DNA of 64,000 bases from Costus lasius (lineage: Eukaryota > Streptophyta > Magnoliopsida > Zingiberales > Costaceae). The translations under genes and the position numbers were made by a program. This document shows, in pieces, positions 1 through 10,417 of this stretch; position 1 is the stretch's first letter, and each line of letters opens with the position of its first letter. Location of the stretch: assembly GCA_027563935.2 (NCBI GenBank), contig CM050449.1, positions 48,706,507 to 48,770,506 on the forward strand, in the 5' to 3' direction. The notes beneath the pieces were generated by a model that saw only the letters and a program-made list of their open reading frames with translations, searched no databases and was not told where the DNA came from.

Positions 1-1454
1 GACCATCTGACAGCTCAGATGAGTTGACCTGATAGCACCTATGCGCAAGCACAAGGTGGCTGTAGGTTGACTGCATCTAGGGCGTGTAGCGAGGTCTGGT
101 TGAGACAACTACTGAACACACATGAGTTAGGCCCGGGGTCACACCCGCTTGCCAAAACTCATGAGGGTGGTTCAGCCCTTGGCGCATGCATGGTTGACCA
201 TTAGGTCAACACGGGTCAGTTAGGACTCGGTGCATGCAAGGGCAGTGGATCTGACTAGATGGATGCGTGGATCCCTATCAATGGACCATTGTAAGGTTAT
301 AGGGCTTATAAGGAAATTAAAATTGATACCATGGGGTTTTTCAAAAATTTTAATTTCATGAATGGATCACATGTTGATTGAACCATATGCTTGTTTATTT
401 AGTCTTATGTGGGTTGCCCATTTGTGTGCTGTGCTGGGGCCTGCGTGCCTGGATTTAAAAATTGTAAATTAATTTGTGATCTGCGAATCACATTGTACTT
501 AATTTATAATATGTTGTTGACCTGCGAGTCAACCTTGTCTAGATAGATCAAATGTACTTTGATTAGACAAGAGCACAAAGGCACACATCCAAGAGGGGCA
601 TTCACCTGGTGGTGCACCTGAGGTGCTCTTGGCACTAGGGCACTGGGTTGGACCAGATGAGATGCAATGGAGCTCAAGTGAAGACTTAAGTAAAATTAAG
701 GTCTTACTAGGGTTCATGGGCTTTTACCACATAAGATCATGCATTCTATTTATTGCTTTTATAATTAGAATTGCATGTTTAAGTTTATCTTCTGCTATCA
801 CCATAGGACTTCCATGATAGTTAAGAAGATAAAAGACCGTTAAAATCCAACGCTAACATATCAAGCTCGATAAGCCTTCTGACGCGAAACCTCACCTTTC
901 TGATTATCGTTGGAGCCGTGTTGAACCCACTCAGTGGGCACGTCCATCTATCTTCAGACGGTGCTGGATTTCACCTGCGTGTTACAGAGTTGGGATTTAT
1001 CCCCTCTCGTTGCTCAGCATAGCACGTGGTGGTCCAGGGAGTAGGTCAGGTCAGCTTGACCATGTAGACTACATATGTGGCGCATATGGTAGCGCATGGA
1101 GGCAGCCATCTCTGGGATCAGAGACTGTGTTGTACCAACTCAGTTGGCACAGTCTGCTGGATTGCCAAGATGAAGGGGAATCGCACGGGTTGGCGATTGG
1201 CTGGGACAGCCTACCAGAAATTAGTGCTTGTCATCTCTGTGCATCTTATCTCGCCTGAGCGGGACGCGGAGACCAAGTATGAAATCTGGATCCCATCTCA
1301 CTAAAAGAGTGTTACTCTTTCGGACTGTTTACTGGATTTTTCAGTCAGACAAAATAGTGAGAAAAGAATCTTTCTTAAGTCCTGGATTGATTCTGAACAT
1401 TGATACTGACCTTGCTGTTCTTGCTTGTTGTAGATTCCTGCAGCAACGAACACC
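1..1454 (+). other. Long untranslated leader of Copia-1 (partial)
   Basis: This stretch precedes the polyprotein and is shared, with substitutions, by Copia-3, Copia-4 and the left part of Copia-5. Short open frames exist, but their starts are not shared between copies and many differences change the amino acid, so I do not call them genes. It holds a row of hairpins (438-571) and several perfect short inverted repeats such as CCCACTCAGTGGG near 920. Just before the start codon is a T-rich tract ending TTGTTGTAG (about 1420-1433) that resembles a 3' splice site. Confidence 0.8.
438..571 (+). ncRNA. Leader hairpin cluster with CTGCGN loops (Copia-1 copy)
   Basis: Three hairpins present a nearly identical six-base loop: GGC-CTGCGT-GCC (438-449), GTGAT-CTGCGA-ATCAC (476-491) and GTTGAC-CTGCGA-GTCAAC (516-533). 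A fourth, longer hairpin follows: outer stem CTTGTCTA/TAGACAAG (534-541 with 564-571) around an inner ATCAAA/TTTGAT stem. The same series occurs in Copia-4 (43398-43530), Copia-3 (18109-18243, minus) and Copia-5 (59969-60106, minus). The outer stem changes on both sides in Copia-3 (CATGTCT/AGACATG) and the inner stem changes on both sides in Copia-4, which supports base pairing in RNA. A role in packaging or dimerisation of the genomic RNA is inference. Confidence 0.6.
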
Positions 1455-4400
1455 ATGAGCTTCAATGTGCGATCCCTACTGGAAAGGGAGAAGTTTGCTG
1501 GGACGAACTTCTCTGACTGGTTCGGACACCTTAAGATCGTTCTTAAGGCAGAGAGGAAACTGTATGTCCTCGAGACGGCGATACCGCCGCAGCCCGCTCC
1601 GAACGCCGCAAGGGCGGTTCGGGATGCCTACGAAAAGCACGTCAATGATAGCATTGATGTCGCTTGCCTGATGCTAGCATCTATGACGCCACCGCTGCAG
1701 CGTCAGCATGAGGATATGTCGGCTATAGAAATTATAGCGAACCTCAAGATGCTGTATGCTGCACAGGCGAGGACTGAACGCTATAATCTGACGAAGCTCT
1801 TCTTTCAGAGCAAACTGGCTGAAGGGAGCCCAGTGGGAGCTCACATGCTCAAGATGATTGGGCACAAGGAGGCTCTGGAGAAACTGGGGCATACCATCAA
1901 CCAGGAGCTTGCTGTGGATATTATTCTGCAGTCTCTCCCGCCTTCTTTCGATGCGTTCATCATTAACTTTAATATGAACAAAATCGATTGTACGCCGGCA
2001 GAGCTGCTGAATATGCTCTTGACCACTGAGGAAACTCTGAAGGGTAAGCCTTCAACCTCTGTCTTGATGGTTCCTTCCAGGAACAAGAAGAAGGGGAAGA
2101 AGGGCAAAGCCCCTGTCAAGAATTACAGCAAGGCCCTGAAACAGAAGGTGAAGCGGTCGAAGGACAACAGGTGTTTCCACTGTGGCCAGCTGGGTCACTG
2201 GAAAAAGGACTGTAAAGCGCTCCAAGGAGATAAGAGGGGAAGCATCGCTTCTGGCTCAGGTATATATGTGACTGAGGTCATGTTATCTTCTTCTACTATA
2301 TCATGGGTGTTGGACACTGCATGTGGAGTTCACATTTGTTCAAATGTGCAGGAACTCAAGAGAAGAAGGCAGGTGGGACAGCATGAGGTAGACCTACGAG
2401 TTGGAAACGGGGCACGGGTTGCTGCTGTTGCTGTAGGAGACTATTTCATTACTTTACCATCTGGCATTGTATTAGAATTAAACAATTGTTATTTTGTACC
2501 AAGTATCACAAAGAATATTATCTCTATTCCTGCTCTTGTCAGGAAAGGATTTGCCTTTGAATGCAATATTTCAAAGTGTGTTTTATCTCTAGATAATATT
2601 GTGTATGCAACTGGTTCAATTAACAATGGGTTATACATGTTGGACATGGAAAATTCTATACAAAACATTGATAATAAGAAAGCCAAGTATGCTGATGACA
2701 GCACCTTGCTATGGCATAGTCGTTTAGGCCATATAAACGAGAAGCGCATTAAGCGGTTGCATGATCATGGACTGCTGGGATCTTTCTCCTATGAGGAGAT
2801 TGATACATGCAAAGCTTGTTTGATGGGTAAAATGACGAAGTCGCCTTTTTCAAACAAAGGTCAAAGGACTTCAGGTTTACTTGACCTTATACACAGTGAT
2901 GTGTGTGGGCCATTTAGTAAACATGCCAGAGGTGGCTATCAGTACTTCATTACCTTTACTGATGATTTCAGTAGATATGGGTATGTCTATTTAATGAGAC
3001 ATAAAAGTGAATCTTTTGACAAGTTCAAAGAGTTCAAAAATGAAGTACAAAATCAGTTAGACCGAAATATCAAGGCACTTCGTTCTGATCGAGGTGGAGA
3101 ATACCTGAGTCATGCGTTTACTGACTATCTGAAGGAGTGTGGGATTATCTCACAGCTCACTCCGCCAAGAACACCGCAGTGGAATGGTGTGTCCGAGAGG
3201 AGAAATAGAACGTTACTTGATATGGTTCGTTCTATGATGAGTCAGGCTATTCTTCCATATTCCTTTTGGGGTTTTGCACTGGAAACAGCTGCAAAGGTAC
3301 TAAACCGAGTGCCATCCAAGGCAGTTTCAAAGACGCCATATGAGCTATGGTATGGGAAACAGCCTAGCTTGACATTTATCAGGATCTGGGGTTGCGAGGC
3401 TTATGTCAAAAAGCTCGCCTCTGGGAAACTAGAGAGCAGATCTGATAAATGCATCTTTGTCGGTTACCCTAAGGAAACTAAGGGTTATTATTTCTTCGAT
3501 CCCAAAGAGAACAAGGTTTTTGTTGCTCGGACGGCCATATTTCTTGAGAAGGAGTTTCTTCTGCAAGAGGCCAGTGGGAGAGAAATAAAGCTGGATGAGA
3601 ATCCAGAGGAAGGACAAAGTAGTCAGGCAGAGTTGGATGTGCCTGAGCCAGTAGATCAGGTTACTGAACAACCTGAGGCTCAAATATCACGGGAACCGCG
3701 AAGATCGGGTAGGATCCGTCGACAGCCTGAGCGCTATGACGGAGTCTACATCATTGATAATGATGAACCCCTAACTTATGCGGATGCGGTCAGTGGACCG
3801 GAGTCAGCTAGATGGCTTGAAGCTTTGCGAGCCGAGATGGACTCCATGTCAGATAACCAAGTCTGGGATTTGGTTGATCCGCCTCCGGGAGTAATCCCTA
3901 TAGGCTGTAAATGGATCTTCAAGAAGAAGATTGACATGGATGGTAACGTGGTTACCTATAAAGGCAGGCTAGTTGCGAAAGGTTTCAAACAAATCTACGG
4001 GATAGATTATGATGAAACTTTCTCACCTGTAGCCATGTTTAAGTCTATTCGGATTCTTTTCGCGATAGCTGCATATTACGATTATGAGATCTGGCAGATG
4101 GATGTGAAGACAGCTTTCCTTAATGGAAATCTGGATGAGGATGTGTATATGACACAACCAGAAGGTTTCACTAATCCAGCAGATCGTCATAAAATATGCA
4201 AGTTAAAGAAGTCCATTTATGGGCTGAAACAAGCATCTAGGAGCTGGAATATTCGTTTTGATGAATCAATCTCTGAGTTTGGTTTCATCAAGAACGAGGA
4301 TGACCCGTGTGTATATAAGAGGTTTAGTGGGAGCGTGATTACATTCCTAATCCTCTACGTCGATGATATCTTAATCATTGGAAATGATATTCCTGAACTG

Positions 4401-5339
4401 CATGCTGTTAAAGCATGGTTAGGAAAATGTTTCCAGATGAAAGATCTAGGAGAAGCAGCCTATGTACTAGGTGTGAAGATCTACAGAGATAGATCTAAGA
4501 GGCTTCTCGGGCTGTGCCAGAGTACTTACATCGATAAGGTCCTGGAGAGATTCCATTTAGAGAATTCTAAACGTGGATATCTTCCAGTCAGACATGGTCT
4601 GAATCTTTCAAAGAGTCAGTGTCCACAAACACAGACTGAGAAAGATGAAATGGACAATACGCCTTATGCTTCGGCTATTGGGTCCATTATGTATGCGATG
4701 TTGTGTACTCGCCCAGACGTCGCTTACGGGTTAAGCGTGACCAGTCGATTCCAAAGTAATCCAGGATTGGCGCACTGGATTGCGGTCAAGAACATCTTGA
4801 AATATCTGCGGAGGACCAAAGATATGTTCTTGATATATGGTGGTCAGGAAGAACTCAGTATAGAGGGATATACTGATGCTTCGTTCCAGTCGGACCAGGA
4901 TGATTTCCGATCGCAATCAGGCTATGTTTTTAGCTTGAATGGTGGAGCAGTGGTGTGGAAGAGCTTCAAACAGTCAACTGTTGCTGATTCCACAACAGAA
5001 GCCGAGTATGTTGCAGCCTCGGAAGCATCCAAGGAGGCAGTGTGGATTCGTAAGTTCGTGAGAGAACTTGGTGTCGTTCCTTCGAGTGCTGATCCTTTGG
5101 TTATCTTCTGTGATAACACTGGAGCCATCGCACAAGCAAAGGAACCGCGGTCGCACCAGAAGTCCAAGCACATACAGAGACGGTTTCACTTGATCCGGGA
5201 GATCATTGATCGAGGCGAGATCAAAATATGCAAGGTTCATACAGATGACAATCTGGCAGACCCGCTTACCAAGCCTCTGGCGCAGCAGAAGCATGAGAAG
5301 CACTGTAATAATATGGGTTTGAGATTTCTCAACCATTAG
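1455..5339 (+). CDS. Copia-1 gag-pol polyprotein, intact, 1294 aa
   Basis: Single uninterrupted frame in Ty1/copia order. Gag occupies roughly residues 1-260 and has a CX2CX4HX4C zinc knuckle at residues 240-253. The protease motif is Asp287-Thr-Ala-Cys, where this superfamily usually has D-S/T-G. Integrase has the HHCC zinc site (His421, His426, Cys452, Cys455) and the catalytic triad Asp482, Asp545, Glu581, with the classical 35-residue gap before Glu. A basic linker with an RRSGRIRRQPERY motif follows. Reverse transcriptase carries YVDD (Tyr968). RNase H has the GYTDAS motif (Asp1141) and DSTTEAEY. It would make the capsid, mature the proteins, copy the RNA to DNA and integrate it. The start is the first in-frame ATG; Copia-4 has an extra ATG three codons upstream. 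No break is seen, so it may be functional, but its 5' LTR is not in view. Confidence 0.95.
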   Translation: MSFNVRSLLEREKFAGTNFSDWFGHLKIVLKAERKLYVLETAIPPQPAPNAARAVRDAYEKHVNDSIDVACLMLASMTPPLQRQHEDMSAIEIIANLKMLYAAQARTERYNLTKLFFQSKLAEGSPVGAHMLKMIGHKEALEKLGHTINQELAVDIILQSLPPSFDAFIINFNMNKIDCTPAELLNMLLTTEETLKGKPSTSVLMVPSRNKKKGKKGKAPVKNYSKALKQKVKRSKDNRCFHCGQLGHWKKDCKALQGDKRGSIASGSGIYVTEVMLSSSTISWVLDTACGVHICSNVQELKRRRQVGQHEVDLRVGNGARVAAVAVGDYFITLPSGIVLELNNCYFVPSITKNIISIPALVRKGFAFECNISKCVLSLDNIVYATGSINNGLYMLDMENSIQNIDNKKAKYADDSTLLWHSRLGHINEKRIKRLHDHGLLGSFSYEEIDTCKACLMGKMTKSPFSNKGQRTSGLLDLIHSDVCGPFSKHARGGYQYFITFTDDFSRYGYVYLMRHKSESFDKFKEFKNEVQNQLDRNIKALRSDRGGEYLSHAFTDYLKECGIISQLTPPRTPQWNGVSERRNRTLLDMVRSMMSQAILPYSFWGFALETAAKVLNRVPSKAVSKTPYELWYGKQPSLTFIRIWGCEAYVKKLASGKLESRSDKCIFVGYPKETKGYYFFDPKENKVFVARTAIFLEKEFLLQEASGREIKLDENPEEGQSSQAELDVPEPVDQVTEQPEAQISREPRRSGRIRRQPERYDGVYIIDNDEPLTYADAVSGPESARWLEALRAEMDSMSDNQVWDLVDPPPGVIPIGCKWIFKKKIDMDGNVVTYKGRLVAKGFKQIYGIDYDETFSPVAMFKSIRILFAIAAYYDYEIWQMDVKTAFLNGNLDEDVYMTQPEGFTNPADRHKICKLKKSIYGLKQASRSWNIRFDESISEFGFIKNEDDPCVYKRFSGSVITFLILYVDDILIIGNDIPELHAVKAWLGKCFQMKDLGEAAYVLGVKIYRDRSKRLLGLCQSTYIDKVLERFHLENSKRGYLPVRHGLNLSKSQCPQTQTEKDEMDNTPYASAIGSIMYAMLCTRPDVAYGLSVTSRFQSNPGLAHWIAVKNILKYLRRTKDMFLIYGGQEELSIEGYTDASFQSDQDDFRSQSGYVFSLNGGAVVWKSFKQSTVADSTTEAEYVAASEASKEAVWIRKFVRELGVVPSSADPLVIFCDNTGAIAQAKEPRSHQKSKHIQRRFHLIREIIDRGEIKICKVHTDDNLADPLTKPLAQQKHEKHCNNMGLRFLNH

Positions 5340-5348
5340 ATTAAGTGC

Positions 5349-5358
5349 AAGTGGGAGA
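5349..5358 (+). other. Polypurine tract of Copia-1
   Basis: AAGTGGGAGA lies one base before the 3' LTR and is conserved in the other copia copies, matching the expected plus-strand primer position. Confidence 0.85.
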
Positions 5359-5359
5359 T

Positions 5360-7057
5360 TGTTGGAGTATGCCCTTAAGGCTAATGTTTGAGGCCTTGGG
5401 ATTGTATAAGTATCATGTAATAAACTCTTATGTTTATAAAAGGCATGGTTGTTATTCAGGTTGTTACCTTGTCTGCTGTAATAAGTGTACTTCTGAATAA
5501 TGTCTCAAAGCTGTTCAGCTAGGCTGACAGGCTATATGTCCTTAGTCGAGATATCTTGGTGAACATGAGACAGCCTTGATATGATTGAGACTAATATAAG
5601 TGCTAATCTTATAGGATGCTTCGAGCATGGAATAAGATGTAGACTCATGGGTACATTGGATGTACTGGACAGACCCTACTGGGATATTCCATTGCTTGTC
5701 ACAATGTGAATGATCCTTGTAAGCAGCAAGTGGCACATGTCCTCTGACTTGAGATCACTTGTGTTTCTAAATGATGATTGTCATTGTCTTGAGGTAGTTC
5801 AATATCATTTGAAACATAATGATTATAGACTATCTTGGATGGTGAGCTTGAATCAGGTTAGGGCACTAGTGATAGACATAGGATTGCCGTCTCCTTGTTT
5901 AAGGAGTGTGATGTTCTAAAGGGCCCCCTTATGAGATGATTGAGATAGTGTATGGCCATACCCAGATGACTATGTGCATCTGATCTAATCATGCTCATCG
6001 TATTGGAGTTACAGGCTTGACATGCTTGTCCAATAAGAACATCCAGTGGCAAAGGAATTATGTATGCCTTGTGAGTTTGATTCACACTTGTGCTATGGTT
6101 TGGGAGTAGTCTTGGAAGACTCTTTCCTTTATATCGGGAGACAGTGATGTGTTGCTAGATACCCCTCACTGATCGTGATAACGTAAGTTATCGTTACCGA
6201 CATTTAGAGGAAACCCTCAGGGTCGCACAATTTGGTGATATGGCTTACTTGAGTCAGATCGTATGGACTGGATTCTTTGAGTTCAGATTATAGGGATTTA
6301 ATCTCTGATTGTAAGTGAGATCTGGTCTGATCATGTTTGATTGATTAGGACTTGAGATCGGTAAGCTTCGATCGAGAGAGATGATGCTAGATCGGAGAGA
6401 TCAGGGGCATCAGGAGATGAATGGTTAGATCATGAGCCTTGGGGTTCGATTTGGTCTAGACCAAGTGGCTTGAGCTATTTCGGTTTGGTTTGATGAACCA
6501 AATTCGATTGAACGATTTGGATTGAACCGGTTCACAAATGTGAACGCTTGGTTCAATGCCAATATGCGTTCATGAAGTGGCTTGAACGCTTGGCTTGATT
6601 CTCTTCCACTTATGGAAAGTAATCAAAGCCGGTTATGCTTCAACGCCAAAAACGCATAAGCGTTGGCTTCTTCACTTGAACGCGATCATCCTTTCGTTGG
6701 GTGGTTGACGAAGGTGGGAGAGAAGCAAGAGAAGCTCTCGGCCAAGAAAGGGAATCATCTCATCATCCCTTCCAATTCGACAAAAGAAAAGCTTGGGTGT
6801 CTTGCTAGCACAAGGGACCGCAAGGAGTAAGCATCTTCATCTTGTGTGTGAACTTGTGGAGGAGATCTAGTTTGTTCTCTTCATCCAAGCCGACTTCCAA
6901 GCATATGGCGTTGGTATGAATTTCCATCTCAATCTATTCAATCGGTTATAGTTGAACATATGGCATGCAAATGATCTTAAACCCTTGCTTCCGCTAGCAT
7001 CTTTTTCATTAGCGCCATGCTTAGGGTTTTTGCCCCCCATTTTAAGGGGTTTCTTCA
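5360..7057 (+). repeat. 3' LTR of Copia-1 (1698 bp)
   Basis: Begins TGTTGGAGTATGCCC directly after the polypurine tract and ends GTTTCTTCA, giving the standard TG...CA ends. Its body aligns with the LTRs of Copia-3, -4 and -5; the last tens of bases differ between these subfamilies. Short open frames inside it are not genes. Confidence 0.92.
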
Positions 7058-8650
7058 ACGACCCATATGAGAAGGTCAATGGATAGACAAAGGATTTGCC
7101 CCTTCATGAATGAAGCTTGATATCCATGGAGCTCCTCTATGGTTCTATGACTGAAAGTGTATGGCCATACCCAGGTGCGAACCTGATTTAGTCATAGCCA
7201 TGTGATTGGGTGAAAACAAGTGGTGACACACTTGTCCAATCGGATATCAGTTCGGCAAAGAGACTGTAATGCATCTATACCTAGTTGCGATGATGGGGAT
7301 GTCGATGTCGATATCCATTCCGATGACTTGGGTAGTAGTGATGCACTGCTAGGTGCCACTCACTGCTTGTGGTGACATTTGGTCAGCACTGCCAACGTCA
7401 GAGGGACCTACAGGGTCGCACACCTAGATACTCGAGTTCTCGTATTGATCGGGAAGCCTTATGATCAAGTTATTGGATAACTCGGATCTATTTGGGAGAT
7501 TTCATCAGCGCCAATGGGCCTAATGAGATGGAAAAATGTTATTGGAGCCAAACTTCATTTTTGGCAGGTTGACCCGTATTTGACCATGGTTGGCCACATT
7601 TGAATTAGGGTTGCATTGGATTGGATCCAAGTGCTTAATCAACCCATGTAATGAAGTTTGGGCTAGCTCGTTATCCAATGAGGCCCGATAACAAGTTCTC
7701 ATGAAGTGAGAAAAGGTTAAAAGGGTATAATGGGGACAAAACTTCTCCCCTAGGCGCCTATGGGCATAATGGGGAGAAGTGGCGTAATTTGCTTCATTAG
7801 GAAGCTTTAGGCGCCTTGCCCCTCTACCTTGGATGGTATGCTTGCTTCTATGGCAAGTCTTGGGGCTGATATGGCTTGATAGACTTCTTTGGAAGGTCTC
7901 ATGCGCATATGGATAATTAGGAGAGGTTTATGGTAAAGTCTTGGAGACTTTCCTTACCTCAAACCCTAATTACTCTCTCCCCTTTACCCTAGCCGCCTCC
8001 TCCTTTAAGAATTGTGCCCACACCCTATTATTGCTGCCCCCTCTTGCCTCTCTATATATACATGGGTATATGCGAGAGCAAGAGATTGATTTTTGGCGTG
8101 AGCAAGAATTAGAAGGGTAAAGAGGGAGGCTTTGGCGAAAGTCTTCTCTTCCATCTTCATCCTAGTCACAAGTCTCTTCTATCCTTCTTCTCTTGGAGCA
8201 AGGACGGATAGGACTTGGTGTCTTCACCCTCTTGCCTCTTATCTTGGCGCACCTTCTCTAGGAGTTGGCGCAAGTAAGGATGAGGAATTGAAGACATGGC
8301 GGCAACATCTCCATCTTTCTTCTTCATTGGCGCTTCTACTTTAGAAGTGGCGCAAGGGTTGAAGAAAGTGCACGAGGGCTTGGATCTTCTTCCCGAGGCT
8401 AGCACCGGGCGTGGAAGAAGAGGACTCGAGGCATCCGTGTGTGTGAGACTGCAGAGGGCGCACGCTTGGGCGCCTATCACGACATCGACCTCATCTTGCT
8501 CTGAGGTATTCTCTAACTCATCGTGTCGACCCCCTTGCATGCGATCTTCACTGGTTTTTGGGACCGGCCTGTTTCAGGGACATTCTTCCGCTGTGCAATG
8601 TATGTATGTGTCTCTGAAAAATTGTAAAATGTCCCCGGGGTTTCCCAACA
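7058..8650 (+). repeat. LTR fragment of the Copia-2 family
   Basis: Aligns with the Copia-2 LTR from about 23447 to its end at 24962, including the final CCCCGGGGTTTCCCAACA. The first part of the LTR is missing on the left, where Copia-1 begins. If Copia-1 inserted here, the missing part should lie left of the window. On the right it ends in CA at 8650 and is followed by GTAAA and Athila-like LTR sequence, so it looks like the tail of a solo LTR or a truncated element inserted in that LTR. Confidence 0.85.
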
Positions 8651-10411
8651 GTAAAAAGGTATCATTATCACCAGTTTTCAAGCACTTTCAATGCATGAAC
8701 GAGTTCTAATCATCAAAGGGAGTTTACACATCAAATTTCAAGTTAAAACAAGCCTTCTAGCAAAAATACGACACTACCGTAATTTTGGGAAAAATTTCCA
8801 TGGTACCGTAACTTCAGCAAACCCAACCAGAAGTTTCAACAAAAATACGGCACTGCCGTAAATATTTCCACGGTACCGTAATTTCGGACGATTTCACATA
8901 GAAACTTTCAGAGTCAACCAAGAGAAATATGGCACTACCGTAATTTTGGGCCAAATCATCACAGAACCATAATTTAAGACAATTTCGACCAGAGGACTTA
9001 GGCAAAAATACTGCACTGTCGTAAAGATTTCCACGGTACCATAATTTTTACCCAGAATTCACAGAAGAAATTACGGCACTGCCGTAATTATTTCACGGTA
9101 CCGTAATTTTGCACCTAGATTTCTGAGTTTTCCGCCAAAACCTTAAAAAACATGATTTCTTGAGATTTAGGGAACCAATTGAAGATCCAAAAAAAGGGGA
9201 AGACTCAGGATAAGCAGGTGAAGATTTGCGAAGCAAAGGGAACAATTTTTATCACATATTCACGGAGAATTTGAGGGAATCGCCGCCGCACTAGGGTTCA
9301 TCGTCGTTCATCGAACAGACCATCTCCGGCCACGATTTTTGAAAGGAAGCTTTGCCTGAGGGAGAAGAACACACCACAGAAGTTTTAGAGCGATAGGAGA
9401 TCGATCGAGGGAGAAATCATCAAAAACGTGATCGTGGCACAGTTCATCGCGACTTCAAGGCAAATTACGGGTTGTAATTTAGATTACAGCCCTATTTTGT
9501 AACTTTTACTCCTCCTTTCGATTTCTAATCATTCTAAAATCATGTTTTGCTATAATTCTTCCCCCATGCTAGCTTAAACCTTCGTATGAGACGTGGGGGT
9601 GTAATCCCCTAAATTTCTTATTGACTAGACATTGATTATTTTTGTCATGATAATTTTACTATGATGATTCTGCTTATGTGATGACTTTCCTTTAATTCTC
9701 GTTAGTTTTATAAATATCAGCATGTTTTAGAGTTTTGCAAAATAGACTGAGAGGTTGATTGTGAAATTTAGAACCCTAAAAATCATTGAGTTTGGAACTT
9801 ATCCAAGAGATTAGGTTTGTTCTTTGAATTCTGATTTTTAGTAATTTATTGCCATGTTGATTTTTTGATTCTTTGGATTGAGTTAATGTGTTAGGTTTGA
9901 TTTGAAATTGTAAGAGATTAAATTTCTGATCATCGGAGAGCCTTAAGTAGAACTTGTGATGAGTTTCAGGATGCACGAGAGTGATCCTTGAGTTTCCACA
10001 TTAGATGATTAACTTAGAATTCGGATGCACGAGAGTGATCCTTGAGTTCTTTGTTAATAGTTTACTTATTTTCAACATTGGATAGATCTTGCATGAGATT
10101 GAGGATTGGTCCTTTAAATGATTATCTATGCGAGAGCGAGATGATCCTTTTATGAAGTAAACTAAATCTTTATCATGGTAAAATTGGACCGACAATCTTT
10201 ATTTCCTTCTAGTCATTAGAATTAAGGTGGATGAACCCCTAGTCCCAGTTTTCTTCTCTGATATTTTTCCTTGCACTTTCCGATCATTTGCATCATTATT
10301 CGACTTGTTTAGCTAGTGAAAACTCAATTCATCGATACTTAACAACAAGGTCTCTATGGTTCGATATCTTAAATATTACTTCGAGTATCCGTCCACGTGC
10401 GGACTACAACA
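8651..10411 (+). repeat. Athila-like LTR (element C), 5' truncated
   Basis: Runs in plus orientation up to ...ACTACAACA at 10411, immediately before a gypsy-type primer site. It shares architecture with the element B LTRs (36549-38428, opposite strand): a palindrome array (8760-9115), a hairpin near 9468-9491, and repeated GCACGAGAGTGATCC motifs (about 9971, 10023, 10126). The left edge is cut by the copia LTR fragment, so the TG start is not seen. Confidence 0.82.
8760..9115. repeat. Palindrome array in element C LTR
   Basis: About five units, spaced roughly 63-81 bp. Each pairs a TACGGCACTGCCGTA-type palindrome (about 8766, 8845, 8926, 9007, 9070) with a downstream CACGGTACCGTAATT-type palindrome. 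Copies differ by point changes but keep the paired layout. The element B LTRs hold the same array in reverse orientation. Confidence 0.8.
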
Positions 10412-10417
10412 AGTTTT

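Larger units (their letters stand above)
1..7057 (+). mobile_element. Copia-1: Ty1/copia LTR retrotransposon, 5' end outside window
   Basis: The window opens inside the leader of this element: base 1 onward aligns with 42962 onward of the complete relative Copia-4, so about 2.06 kb (5' LTR, primer site, start of leader) should lie to the left. It contains leader, one open polyprotein, polypurine tract and a complete 3' LTR ending in CA at 7057. The next five bases, ACGAC (7058-7062), are the likely target duplication. The sequence after them belongs to a different copia LTR family, so Copia-1 seems to have inserted into an LTR. Confidence 0.93.

Noticed and set aside
4974..5336. 120-codon minus-strand frame opposite the end of the copia polyprotein, repeated in Copia-4 and on the plus strand in Copia-5
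   Set aside because: It is the antisense shadow of conserved RNase H coding sequence and recurs only because that sequence recurs.
8296..8709. 137-codon frame in the Copia-2 family LTR fragment
   Set aside because: It spans the LTR end and the unrelated Athila-like sequence, so it cannot be an evolved gene; no domain recognised.
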